In this document: one piece after another, positions 32,613 to 44,407 of the stretch
Layout: each line of letters opens with the position of its first letter
Numbering within the stretch: position 1 is the first letter of the stretch
Source: Monoplex corrugatus
Taxonomy: Eukaryota > Mollusca > Gastropoda > Littorinimorpha > Ranellidae
NCBI GenBank assembly: GCA_030674185.1
Contig: CM060312.1
Coordinates: forward strand, 29,482,335-29,546,334
Reading direction: 5' to 3'
Length of the DNA: 64,000 bases
Position numbers and translations under genes: made by a program
The notes under the pieces: model-generated
What the model was told of the DNA's origin: nothing
Seen by the model: only the letters and a program-made list of their open reading frames with translations
Databases searched by the model: none

Positions 32613-34127
32613 ATTATTATTTTGCGAATCCCTGTTTAACTACATGCATTTAACATTTCTAACGTGCTATCCTAACATGTGTAATTCTCCGCCTCGGCCA
32701 AAATTTCAGTCAGTGATATCCCTGCACATTGCTCTGGCATAGTCAATCAGTGTCCTTCCCGCTTGATGAACCTATAGTCGACTTTGTTTCATTCACTGGC
32801 CTCGTTAAAACAAGTCCCTTGTGAGACCCAGCGTGATACCAGCAGTGATGACTAGGCAGGAGTTACTATTTGAAACAGTTAGGTGCATATAACTAAAACA
32901 TGTGCAAATTTCGATAACACAGTAAGGGTGTGTCACCCCTGAGGTTCGAACCAGGGGTCCAGGGAAAGAGATGATAAGAGTTCATAGCACAAAGAGATTC
33001 CATGGGCACGGTCTGCCGGGGACACGTGGAGATCCCGCAGGTAGTCATTTAAAAAGGTGTTTTCTGGGCACCAATACACTACTACTAAAGATGTCTTTCA
33101 ACAGAATGATGGAAGGTCGAAGATTATGCCAGGGCATGAATTTTGTGACCTCTGAAATTCAGTACAATCATATCTTTATCAGCTGATTGAGAAGCACAGG
33201 ATATCACTTGAGAAATCCATCTGGATATCCAGGCAGCATTGATGTCTTTTTCGTGATTGTTATTGACAGAAATATAATAAAAAAAATTAACTTGATAAAA
33301 CCGTAAACTGACTTACCTTCCTTCCCTTTTGTGAGAACGGGTCACACCTGATCACTTTAAAGAGCGAGACTAGGAAGCCATATTCATGTTGTCATAATAA
33401 CAACTTTACTTCAAAGTCATTTAAACTGCAGGTTGTTAAATCAGAAACCGTCAATTGTTTGCATAATTATGTTAAGTGTACTAAGTTAAGTGTACTATGT
33501 TAAGTGTACTTGTATAATTCAAAAAACCATATCCATCCAGGCTGGTAAACAAATCAGAATGAAACAAGACAGCCAAGCCATATTAACAAATCTTCTTTTT
33601 CTGTTAGTTTTATTCAAATGTGAAAATGGCCATCATTACATACACATTAGTCCTCAATCAGTTAAAACAACACCATTATAGTTTGGCATAGTCCTCAGTC
33701 AGTTTAACAACAAGATTCCAGTTTGGCAAAGATCAATCTATACATGTCTGGAAAACCACTGTCTATGTTTCCCCTGAATCAGATTGGTTGATCACCTCCC
33801 CCCCCCCAAAAAAAAACAACTTGTGTTAACACTCTCTGCACCCAGCCCAGCCAAAGTATAAAATAACAAATAAAAAAAGATCACACACATTGCAAACACA
33901 TTTTTACCTACAGACATGTGTTGATGTCTAACTTTGGTTTAAATCAATCTGATAGTTTTCAGACTGTAAACATTCAGTTATGAATCAGTTACATACAAAC
34001 AATTAACGTTTATACACAAGTCTGTCTCGTCTTAAACAAAACCGATAAAATGTGACATATATTGAATGTTTGTTCATAACAGTCACTTTGTGTATCCTTA
34101 ACAGAATAACACCTGTTACAAGTTCAT
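32613..34127. other. Unassigned AT-rich sequence
   Basis: No gene is supported. A hairpin with 7-bp arms (acccctg / caggggt) around a GGTTCGAAC loop lies at about 32935-32960; the loop resembles a box B but there is no box A or tRNA fold. Elsewhere nothing is recognised. Confidence 0.6.
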
Positions 34128-34272
34128 TACATTTCAGTTTCACTTTCAGTTTCTCAAGAAAGCGTCTCCCCGGGGGCCTTGACTAAACACCATAAGCACA
34201 GACGCCACTGATGCCATGTACGTGATAGAGAAGAACCAAAATGATCATAGCACAGGCCACAAGCTTGTGTAT
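34128..34272 (+). repeat. Dispersed repeat family B copy
   Basis: (AGTTTC)n-like start, TCTCAAGAAAGCGTCTCC and 'gatagagaagaaccaaaatg' with 'gatcatagcacaggcc' match the other copies. Confidence 0.7.
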
Positions 34273-34547
34273 TCATTAAGACATTACGCAAACACTATAA
34301 CATTACATATTATCTTGTGCAAACCACTGATCAAATCAAACTTTGTTCTGCATCCCTGCGTAGCTTGAAATCATTAAGCTGCACCAAAATCATAAAATAA
34401 ATTATTTCCATAACTTTTGATCACTGATGGCAGAGTGACCATGACAAGGTATAGAGTGACTGAACAGCATTAGCCACACTCTCAAAATAATGAACTGCAT
34501 AATTATCATCTAACATGAACATAAATAAATACTGAAGAGGAAAACGA

Positions 34548-34880
34548 TCAATATGGCAACGTGGTCAGCGAACTGGACTACTGACTGGAAGGTCATCGAT
34601 TCAAACCGAACCATTCAGACACAAAGAAGTTAGCATAACTTTTCCCTCGTAACCGGCTCCTATCCAAAGGTGAGCCTGCTATGGGCTCATTGAGATGACT
34701 GGGGCCACACTGTTGAGTCTAATCCACTTTGTAGATGTAGTGTTACTGAGGGTGTTGCTGAAATTTCCTGACCAACAACGGCACCACTGCAGGTGTCTGT
34801 ATTCTCAAGCCTAACTGATGCCAGATATATTATAAAGGTAAGCGTACAGTACAACCCTCTCACACAGTCTCAATCCTTGA
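34548..34880 (+). mobile_element. tRNA-derived SINE
   Basis: A tRNA-like head reads 'atatggcaacgtggtcagcg' with a box B-like 'cgattcaaacc' about 45 bases later. A body with 'ggctcctatccaaaggtgag' and 'gatgactggggccacactg' follows. It differs from families A and E. Confidence 0.55.
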
Positions 34881-36050
34881 TGGAATTCCATAGCATCTTG
34901 ATCACCATCCCCACTATCATGAGATCAATCCTCACAGCAATGTGAAAACTGTCCCTGATTCTATGGCTTTATATGTCCTCATCTTGTGGTGATGTCAATT
35001 TGGCTTGGTCTACTGTCCTTGCCTGACATTAAAAAACTCAAGTTGGGAACTTTTGGTGTCAGCGATTCGTTGGGGCTGTCGTTGGAGGGCATGGTGGTGG
35101 TCTTCTTTCTGTGGGGGCCTCTTATTCGGTCTGGCACCACAACTGAGTGATAACTTTTCATTATTACAGGGCTTGGATGGCTGTGTCCTTATCAAACTGG
35201 ATCAGAACAGGTATTGCTGAATTCCACCGAGGTGATCTGATGACAGAGCAGGGTCTACTCTGGCAGGTGGCCCCTCAGCGGTTTGACACCACTGGAACTT
35301 CAACTGAATAAACCTGAAATAAGCGGTGTGGGATCAACACCTAAGCGGCGTGGGATCAACACCACTGAAACGGTGCAGAAGACTACTGGATAGCTTCCTC
35401 AAAATTCATCATGCATTTCAATGAAGGCCTAGAAAAACTCAAAATCATTTATGATTTTCAATTTTTGTTATGCAAAACACAAGACAAATTCTACTGCACA
35501 CTGCTTGAGAGTAATTCATGCTGCTGAACCACCATCTCATATGAATATTTCAGGACATGTAACATACAATAAGGCCGATTATGTTTTACACATGTTTACT
35601 GCTTGGCATTTTAACATCCCATGCAAAGGTGATGTACATAAAACTTCCAAGTCTAACAGTAACATCTATCGCTACTACTAGCACTACTACAACTACTTCT
35701 ATTATTGATAATGAATATACTGACAATGATGAAATAAATACAATACAATGATAAATCAAGTTATATCAAGAATCTCTAGTCCCAATTACAGGCAGTTTTC
35801 CATAAGTTATGGTAACCTTCAAAAGAAGACAACTACACATCAAATAAATTGATACAAAATTATAAAAAAACACACATCTTTTTCAGTTAACAACGGATCA
35901 TATCCAGCATATAACAGACATTTGGAAAAGACCTGTCCATGAATGCCGGTTAAAATTGGCGCCGATACCTGCATTTTGGTCCACTACATCACAAATAAAT
36001 CTGGCCCATTCAAACTTACAAAGACTGAACTCACAACTAGTTCAGATTAA
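34881..36050. other. Unassigned sequence
   Basis: A GC-richer block (35040-35300) has short ORFs on both strands without recognised motifs. A 22-bp unit with 'aagcggtgtgggatcaacac' is present twice at 35318-35361. Confidence 0.5.
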
Positions 36051-36054
36051 TGAG

Positions 36055-36330
36055 AAAAATTTGGTTATCTCATGTGGAGTGTGTGGCCTGTTAGGCAAAC
36101 AACCCACCTACAATGTGAGAAACCTGGGTTCAATTCTCGATCGGACAGGTATTGTTCTTCCCCCCTCCACTAGATCTTCAGTGCTGATATGGGTGCTACT
36201 CTTTTAGAATGAAATGATAGACCAAGCCCCTGTGTGCTGCACGCACTTGATGCATGCATCAGATCCCATGGAAACAAAGGAGACGCTCCGGGCAAAATTC
36301 TGTGGAAAAATCCACCTTCATACGTAACAA
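36055..36330 (+). mobile_element. SINE family E copy
   Basis: Box A-like 'gtgtggcctgttaggc' and box B-like 'gggttcaattctcg' are followed by 'gtgctgcacgcacttgatg' and 'cagatcccatggaaacaaag', matching 17862-18182 in reverse. Confidence 0.7.
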
Positions 36331-36584
36331 AAATACACACATATAAAAAAAGAAAAAGGGTGTCATACTAAGGCATACATTTTCCCCAGTAAGAGCAACC
36401 ATCATTTCACACAGAAAATTCCACTGTGGTGAAACAAATTAATCCAATCCAATACAATACAAATCATCTAATTCAGTACTGATACACTGAAAGATTTTTA
36501 AATATGAATAATACAAATAATAACAACAAATTGTCGTTGTGTAGTGCTATTCTCTAAAATAATTTTGACTAACTGCACATAAGG

Positions 36585-36920
36585 AGAAGAGTGGCAGAAT
36601 GGTGCAGATGTTTGCCTGCCAATAACTAACTTGAGGTTCCAGGGTTTGTTCTTCTATGAGGTGTCCACTTTTCTCCTCAGTTTGACTGGAAAATCGAACT
36701 GAACGTCTAGTTCTTTGGAAGGGGACAGTAAACGAGTCAAACCCATGTGCCCTCCAACCTGCACATGCCGAAGATGCCAGGGTACTTGATAATCATGATG
36801 ACCAGGGCATTCGCCTGGCTGCCCTGGTATGAAACACTACAGAGATAGGCTGATTTCCCAGGTCCCTTCCCTTGAAGGCCAAATTAGCCTTCTTGCCTTT
36901 CTGACATTTTGGTATATTGC
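36585..36920 (+). mobile_element. SINE-like element
   Basis: A head 'agtggcagaatggtgcagat' and 'gaggttccagggtttgttc' suggests box A and box B. The body reads 'aatcgaactgaacgtctag' and 'gccctggtatgaaacactac'. There is only one copy in the window, so the family is unverified. Confidence 0.5.
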
Positions 36921-37437
36921 TATAAAAAGAAAAGCGAAACAAAAAGTGGTGCAGCACTGCAGGAACACGCTAATGGGAGAGCGCCTGAGTTTCGCATTGT
37001 AACTTCACTATGACAAAATGAATGAGTATGGTGACGCACGAAGGGGAGAGCAGCCTGAGTTTCACATAAAAAAAAAAAAGAATCATGAATATGAATAGCA
37101 CATTAGCTAAACGTAATACGTCGACAAGCAATACTATTCTACATTATGCTCTAAGCATACAGGATTTATCTATGTCATGGCTTATGCCTGGATTGCTTTG
37201 GATGACCACTGCATGTCATTTATAGAGTGGCTGTGGGCATAATGCCTTCTTCAAGGGAGCCAAACCAGACAGCATCTCCCCAACCATTTTATTTGTATTT
37301 TTCTTTCTTTTTTTTTTTTAAATCTCTTCCTTGATTCAGAAGGGAAGCTGAAACTATTGCTACTAGTACAAAGAATGAATGATATCAAGGATTACACATA
37401 CAAAACATTTTTAGTGTTTTGTTCAAATTTTGATTGC

Positions 37438-37479
<42 letters not shown>

Positions 37480-38070
37480 AATACACATATATTCATCCAC
37501 CTTTCTCCATAAACATACACAATTGTACAAGCGGTCAGATCTAATGTATATAATACTATTAATAGTATAAACCATTTACCCCCCTCCCCAAAAAGACTCC
37601 CCTCTCCAAAAAGACTACAAACAATAAAAGAAAATTAAAAAATCACAACAAAAACCCATTAGAATCAGCAAATCAAAGATGAATACATCATGTGTACATG
37701 AATTCCAGAGTCGGAAAATGAAACAAAGCAATTCATTCAGTTACATAAAAGAAGAGAGCTGAAAGACATGTGGATATAACATATAAAGTGGAATCACAAT
37801 GCCACACAGAAACGTCAGTTTACATCAAAAGTGAAAGTGAGGCAAGCTTTCATACGATGCAATATCAATGAGTTGCCCATAGGCAAACCTACTATCAAAT
37901 AAATAAATATTACAAAAACATACTAAACTTCAGACTAAATGAATAAATGGAACATACACATATATACACATACACATTTTAGATTTTAGAAAAGAACACA
38001 TGATATTGCATTCGTTTGTGACCACAGAAAAGAGACAGACAAACTGTACAAACTACCGGTATCAAACTTC
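36921..38070. other. Unassigned AT-rich sequence with (CT)n(CA)n tract
   Basis: A CT/CA microsatellite lies at 37437-37478. No genes are supported. Confidence 0.65.
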
Positions 38071-38074
38071 ACTT

Positions 38075-38245
38075 CCATATGCGCTCCACCCAAATCTGCC
38101 AGTGACAACCTGGCAGACTCTTGACCCTGCTCAAAACATTATGCACTGGCAAGGTCATGAAAGGGCACAAGACCTATGATACAGTGACACCACCAGAATA
38201 ATTGCAGTACTAAGATGGACAGCAAACAGGCAGGGTTTTAATGCT
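38075..38245 (-). mobile_element. SINE family A fragment
   Basis: 'atatgcgctccacccaaatc', 'ggcagactcttgaccctgc' and 'actggcaaggtcatgaaa' are the reverse complement of the family A body. Confidence 0.7.
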
Positions 38246-40960
38246 GCGAGCTGGGTTTCAGCTCAAAAGACGAGATCACGCTAAACATTCTTTGACATGG
38301 GCTGTTTATGCTATACAAATGGAATAATAATCATTGTTTATTACTATTATTACTGCAATAACTAATTATCATTATCTTGAGTCCAGGGCTCTATCAGCAA
38401 AGCCCACCACACTGCTGTAACTGTGGCTCATTTAAAGGTCAAACCCATGACCCCTGTATTATCAACATGGTGTAATTAACTGAACTAACTTAATGTAAAA
38501 CCCATTGCATTTCTTTTTCATATTCACTTGGATTTGACCCATTTCAGCTTTCATCACTCACTCATCAAACAAACAAAAAAACTGTTTGTTGTTTCATTTT
38601 ACATCTTAATCAGCGTACTTCAATCTGTGTACAGTTTCCTAAAACTGTCTTGTCTCGTTGTATCAAATACGTGTTCTTATTCTTTTTTCCTGTTTTTTCC
38701 TGGTTCCTATCAGTTTAGATTTTTTTTCTCTATTCCCCCCCCCCACCCCCCCCCCCCCCAATGATTTCTCAATTTTTCAAACTGTTTTCTTCAAGGGTGA
38801 TCACTCATTTGCAGCTTCATTCCCCCTTTTAATTTACTGATCGCATCACGTTCATTAATTGCATTCCTTTAACAAAACTATTAGGGCTGAAAGCATTAGG
38901 ACATGGTTCTGCATTTTTATTCTGTGGAAATGACTTTTTCTGTACAGTTCTATTTAACAAAGTACTGCCCTTTCTTGCCTAAGCAGATGTGACATAAGAT
39001 GGTACTAATACATGTGGTAACTGACAGTAACAAAAAATAATACTAATAATGAGGTAACTGACAGTCAAAATTGTACTAACATCAGGTGATTAACACCATG
39101 ACACAAAATGGTATTAACACAAAGTGTGGCATGTCCTTCTAAACTACACAATCTTTGTTTGCTGTTCAAACATATGGACTGAGTAGTAAGTATGTAGATG
39201 AGAATGGAATGCATAATATCAACTTATTAAGGCATGGGTATAAAACCATTTGACACTGTCTTGTACTTCAAAACCTTTCTCCTAAAAAATCTACATGAGA
39301 GCACATCAAGACACAGTTAGTGAACTGTACATTGCACATGCCTTTTTCACTGAAAAATGAGTATATAGTCACAGAGCATACAATAAATTCACATGCATCT
39401 TTCTTTGTTCAGTGATTATACACAGCGGAAATAGCAGGAAACACCTTTCAGTTTCAAAACATCACATGCAAAACATCACAAGTCCTGTTTCTAGCACAAA
39501 TCCTTTACTTGTGCTACTGAACCTTTACAGTGCCACATTAGCCATTCTGGAATGGCAGTTTAATTCATGTACCTGTCACTGCCATGACAACTGTTTTGGA
39601 ATATCAGTCACTTATCTCCATCTTGTGAAAGTTCTTACTTTGCTTTGGAAACATACATTTGACAGATTCACACCCGTCAAGACTCCTCTGAATCAAACAA
39701 TAACTGGGAAACCCACTATGTCACCCAGAAGTGTATTTTTCAAGCAATGTTACTGGCCGTAATGAAGAGAGAATAAACTATGCAAAGCAAGCAAAATGGC
39801 AACACCACTCCCCAGTGCCAGTGAGAGCACAAAATGCCCTCAAAGCATGAATTTAGCAGCTGCTCAGCAAGATTTAAAGCAAATTTATGCTTGATGAAGT
39901 TAAAAATAAACTGCTAACTGATGATTCTTTGGAAGAGGAAGATTCGAAGATGAGAAATGTCAGCCTCCATTTAATATTCTTGACCCATACAGCTGAAATG
40001 AGCACAATGCTGATGACAAATATTCTGGATTAAATTCTGAACTAACATAGCTAAAATTACATATTTTCTGGAAGGAAAATGAACAGACAATTGATTATAC
40101 CTAAGTCAGTTCAGAATTTAATTCAGAATATTTTCTTCCCAACAACACCTTTTTTGGGGTGGAAAATTCTTTGGCAAATAAATTTGTGCTATTTGCCACA
40201 TCCCATAACGGACTAAGTGTTAAATATATATACACAGGACCCAGAATACACAAAAATGCCAATACATCACAGTAGGCCCTGGTATCTACAGACCCTGCAT
40301 CATGCTCATGTATCATTGGTGGCTGATGGAAAGCTAATATTTGAGAGTTCTCCCTGGCAAAAAGATGTCTCTCTGTCTTGTGGATTCCTTTTGTGATACT
40401 CCTTCATTCTGGCAGATAACCTTTAAACAATATCACAATAAATGTTATAAATGAAGTTCTACAAAATGTAATAAATGGAAGTTCCGTGCAAGTACTGTCA
40501 TGCTCAGCGCTCGTTTTGCTTTTGTTTGTGCATGAGGAAACATGTAGAAAACAATGAAAGAATATTGCACCGGACAAAGAACATTTGTTGCTTATAATCA
40601 CTGGGTATTAATACAAAACACACATGGACCTCTTTCTATTAGTGGCACCCTTTCCTCTTCTTCTATCTGAGCTCCAACCCAACACACGGCCATACACACA
40701 CCCCTCTCACTGAAGTGAAATAAAATTTTCACTCAAGCTTTCTCCACAAAATTTTCATATGTGCACTCAAAAATCTATGTTGTGCTAGCTGCATTCTCAC
40801 CACGAAAGAAAACCACAATATGCTTTATTTAGTTTTGTACTTCACATGAATGTTTTGCTATACACCCACATTATGTCTGACCATGGCACACCCATTTACT
40901 GAACTTAAAAATTCTATGAAAATCAAAGGCCCCACAAACTGATCCCACATTCATTCAGCC
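38246..40960. other. Long AT-rich region with no supported gene
   Basis: Short ORFs (for example 39412-39762 plus) show no motif. A pyrimidine/C-rich tract lies at 38730-38760. Loose repeats of 'gtaactgacagt' and 'atggtactaa' occur at 38995-39120. The region could be intergenic or untranslated sequence of a flanking gene. Confidence 0.55.
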
Positions 40961-40965
40961 AAGTG

Positions 40966-41042
40966 GGTGAGTGGAGCTGTTTTTGCTATCACATATAATA
41001 ATGCACAAAATACTTGGCATCAAAGGAACAGCTCCACTCACC
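40966..41042. other. Perfect 16-bp inverted repeat (hairpin)
   Basis: GGTGAGTGGAGCTGTT at 40966-40981 is the exact reverse complement of 41027-41042, with a 45-base AT-rich loop. Confidence 0.85.
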
Positions 41043-41099
41043 ACCATTCAAACTTGCTTTGATTTGAAATGTTGCTGGCGAGATGATATAACAATTTGT

Positions 41100-41520
41100 A
41101 GTAACGTCGATTTGGAAAGACGAGTCCAAGCGATGGAAATGAGGCGTTATCCCAAGATACGGAATATCTGATACACTGACCATATGAACAAGAACACCAA
41201 ACCATCAAGCAGCACAATGGACCACATGAAGATCTGCTGACATCAGTTATAAAAAGAAAACTATATTGGTATTACCACATGTCAAAATCCAATAACCATG
41301 CTTAATCAATCCTCCAAGGAACTGCTGAAGGAGGGAGATGGAGAAAAAGACAGGAAAAAATCAATGGATTGACAATATTGCAGAATGGATTTAAAAAGAA
41401 ACCATTTATGGAGACCCAGGTTTTGGCACACTTCCTACAGAGCTGGAAGAATCTAGCGAGTAGTTTTTTTTAGTGCAGTGCCATGATGACTCTTTACACA
41501 GTTATGGGATAAAAAGACAT
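41100..41520 (+). mobile_element. LINE ORF2 C-terminal fragment
   Basis: Plus-strand frames read DLERRVQAMEMRRYPKIRNI (41108-41168). In broken frames a KRKLYWY..HMSKS block, LQGTAEGGRWRKRQEK and ELEES follow. This order (first arginine-rich block, YGH-like box, EGGR.R.RQ) is the usual C-terminus of a common animal LINE group. Its 3' part is homologous to 4684-4760. Several stops show it is dead. Confidence 0.78.
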
Positions 41521-43060
41521 TTGGAGCTGCACTAGATGATAAAGACATAACTATTCTATCAAATCTGAAGTGGTGTTATATCTTCTGCCTCTAGTCAACT
41601 GAGACATTACAAAGTGGCGATGTGTGCTCTCAAATCTGATGTAAACGAACCTGATGTTCAAAGACACGGACTGTTTAAATACACCTGCTGGGACCATGAT
41701 CACTAAAAAAGAGAGAAGGGGTGGGGCTGTAAATTGTTCAGACCACAGAGTGTGGTTTATGTACTGCTTATTTACAAACATTTTATGTAGTATTTTCTTG
41801 GTACAGAAGACTCAAGTTGTACTATCACATTCACAACAGAATAAACCAGTTACACACATTACACACTTCATCTGATCTGATAGCCTTTGTTCAGTACTGA
41901 CTTGTTGTTGCCCATCGGAATTTTCAATCTTTTTGCTGGAGTTAGTTTAACATTTCATAGGTTCCCCCCCCCCCCCTCCTTCATTTGTCTAACCCTGCCC
42001 ATTTCAATTTTTTTGGCACAATATAGGGTTCTGTGTAGGCCCAAACACCTGCAAAATAATTACTGGCAGATTTGGACAGAGGACATACACATATACAGAA
42101 CTGTCTGAGTGTGGTGAATCTCTTGAACAAAGATAAACTAGGTAGGCCTACTGTAAACTATCCAAATCTAAGAGCACAGCATGTTGAAATTACATGGTTT
42201 TGCGGGATACCTTTTGCCAGGCACTGGATACTAAAAGCATACTTTGTGTTATCTGCACATATTTTGATGTAATGCTCTACTGAGGCTTTCATCTGTACTT
42301 AGTTTATGGCACATATGCATCTGTAAAATTTCAGACTACACCTTCACTTCAGTTTAAACTTAAAGTGCACAGACATCAGCACGACGTTTGTTTTCTTTCA
42401 CCTTCAATTCACATAACTAATCTTCTCAGTTCCATTCCATGCTCTGCAGAAAATAAAACAACAACAAAAAACCTCAAAGTCCTTTACAAGAACAAAGTCT
42501 GTGGTAAGTTAGATTAGATTGTTCCTTTCTTTCAAATGGATCTCAGTTGCATGCAGGACATAGCCTCTCTCCACTCCACTACTTAACATTTAAATTTTTT
42601 TTTTCACTTATTTATTTTTTTTAGGAACAAATCATATTTCAAGTAACCTTACTGAGTTTCAATGCATGGACACAGAATGATATAAAGTCACTGAATCATT
42701 CATATGATAGCATTCAAACATCTTTTGAAAAGACACCATACATTAAAAAAAAAAAAAAAGCAAACGGTGGAACATGATATTTATATTTAGTACCATGTGC
42801 GTGCACAAATTTACAGTAATATCAATTAAGTAAGACTGACAAAAAATATCCCTCTGTTTTGATGAAAGTGTAAACAATGGTATAGTTATTGCACTTCTAC
42901 AGTATAATTTGCACTGTGTCCAGTTGTTTTCCCTTACAGAAGTCATTGTTGTCACCATACCAAACCATAAGAGACAACTGAAAAATGGCCAGTGACAACA
43001 ATGAACAAGACTGAAACAGCCTTCATGCTCTATTTTATTTCTATTTCAGTATTCACAAAA
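41521..43060. other. Unassigned AT-rich sequence
   Basis: No gene is supported. Homopolymer runs lie at 41961-41972 (C) and 42745-42760 (A). Confidence 0.6.
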
Positions 43061-43065
43061 ACATT

Positions 43066-43375
43066 CATGCGAGCTGGTTGGTTCTGATGCTAGAGCCACG
43101 GACTCAAGGTCTAATATCCTGAGTTCAATTCCAGCCCACAGAATTAAAAACTGACCTGTTCGCTGCTAACTGTAATGCTTCCTTCTATCTGGTGATACCA
43201 GCTTAGTGTTTCTTAAGTCACTGTCTCTTTCTCGCCATTCAAGACCTTGCCAGCCCTGAGAGTTTTGAGCAGGCACAGGCAGTGTGCCAGATAACTGATG
43301 GCAGATTTAGGTGGAGCTTTACGGACTTGTCTGAGTGCCATGAATCCCTCTTGAAAAAAGACAAAATCCAAACTT
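43066..43375 (+). mobile_element. SINE family A, best preserved copy
   Basis: The head reads 'gagctggttggttctgatgc' and 'tgagttcaattccagc' (box B consensus GWTCRANNC is met by GTTCAATTC). The body follows with 'attaaaaactgacctgttcg', 'attcaagaccttgccag' and 'tgagtgccatgaatccc'. Length is about 310 bp. Confidence 0.78.
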
Positions 43376-43734
43376 GATGAGAAGGGCAGGCAAACATACA
43401 TTCAAGCAAGCGCATACCTATACCCTCCACCAAAAATCAGTTTAAACATATGACTGTCTGGCAACAGACAGTGGAAAGAGATCTCTGACTGGTCAACAGA
43501 AGATGAAACAATATCTTATCAAATATTAGGAACCAGAAAAACTAAGCAGCAAGGAAGTTTCAGTCTTTTTCTCTTAATTTTGTATTTTTGGTATTTGTTT
43601 GCGATCTTACATTCACGCTTGACAATGGCCAGTTGGCCGAAAATTTGCATCTGATTTATTTTCATATTTTTCTGGTTCCTGTTTGCTTGAACGCAGGCAG
43701 TCGCACTTGTTTTCGATATCATATATTACTAAAA

Positions 43735-44405
43735 ATCAGCTCTAATTCCTTAACTCTCATATGTGTAGCCAAAGAAGTCACCCCTAATATCTTGTTTCTT
43801 AACTCTTACATGATTTCTTAAAGTCAACTTTAAAGTCTCCTTCATTTTAATATCTGTTGCCTAACACATCAACTCAAACAAATCCTTCATCAACTCTCAT
43901 GTGTACTGCTCAAAATATCAACTCTAAGTCTTTTCTTAACTGTCACATATATTATGCCTAATAATGAAAGCTAACTCATTTACTTTCATGTACTGCTTTA
44001 AAATAAATCTGTAAAAACTGTTTTAACTCAACCGAATATCGTTTAAATCAATTTCTTTCTTAACTCTCAAGCATCAACTAAAACATCAACGCTAAAACTC
44101 CTTTCTAGCTCTCATGAACTGCCCAAAAAAGTCAACTCTAAAAACTCCTTTCTTGGCTCTCATAAATATTACTTGAATCAACTGTAACTTCTTTCTCTAC
44201 TCTCATGTGTTGCCTAAAAAGTCGACTCTCTTTTCTTAACTCACATAGGTTCTGCCTGAAATATCATTTCCAACTCTTGTCTGCTGCCTAAGTGAAATCA
44301 ACTCTCATCTTCTTCATTAACACTTATATGTGTTGCTTAAAATCAACCTTATCTCCTTTCTTACATATGTGTTGCCTGAAATATCAACTCCTTTCTTATT
44401 GTCAT
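43735..44405. repeat. Highly diverged tandem repeat, about 45-50 bp period
   Basis: Phrases such as 'cctttcttaactctcatgtg', 'ttgcctaaaaagtcaactct' recur about a dozen times with heavy divergence. The same phrases resume after the mariner element at 45755-45840, so the mariner landed inside this array. Confidence 0.75.
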
Positions 44406-44407
44406 AC

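Noticed and set aside
32930..32962. A tRNA T-arm at 'ggttcgaacc'
   Set aside because: It is a simple inverted repeat with a 10-base loop and has no other tRNA parts.
43066..43140. tRNA genes at the box A/box B heads (also 18.1, 34.6, 36.1, 61.0 kb)
   Set aside because: No cloverleaf with acceptor stem and anticodon arm can be drawn. They are SINE heads.
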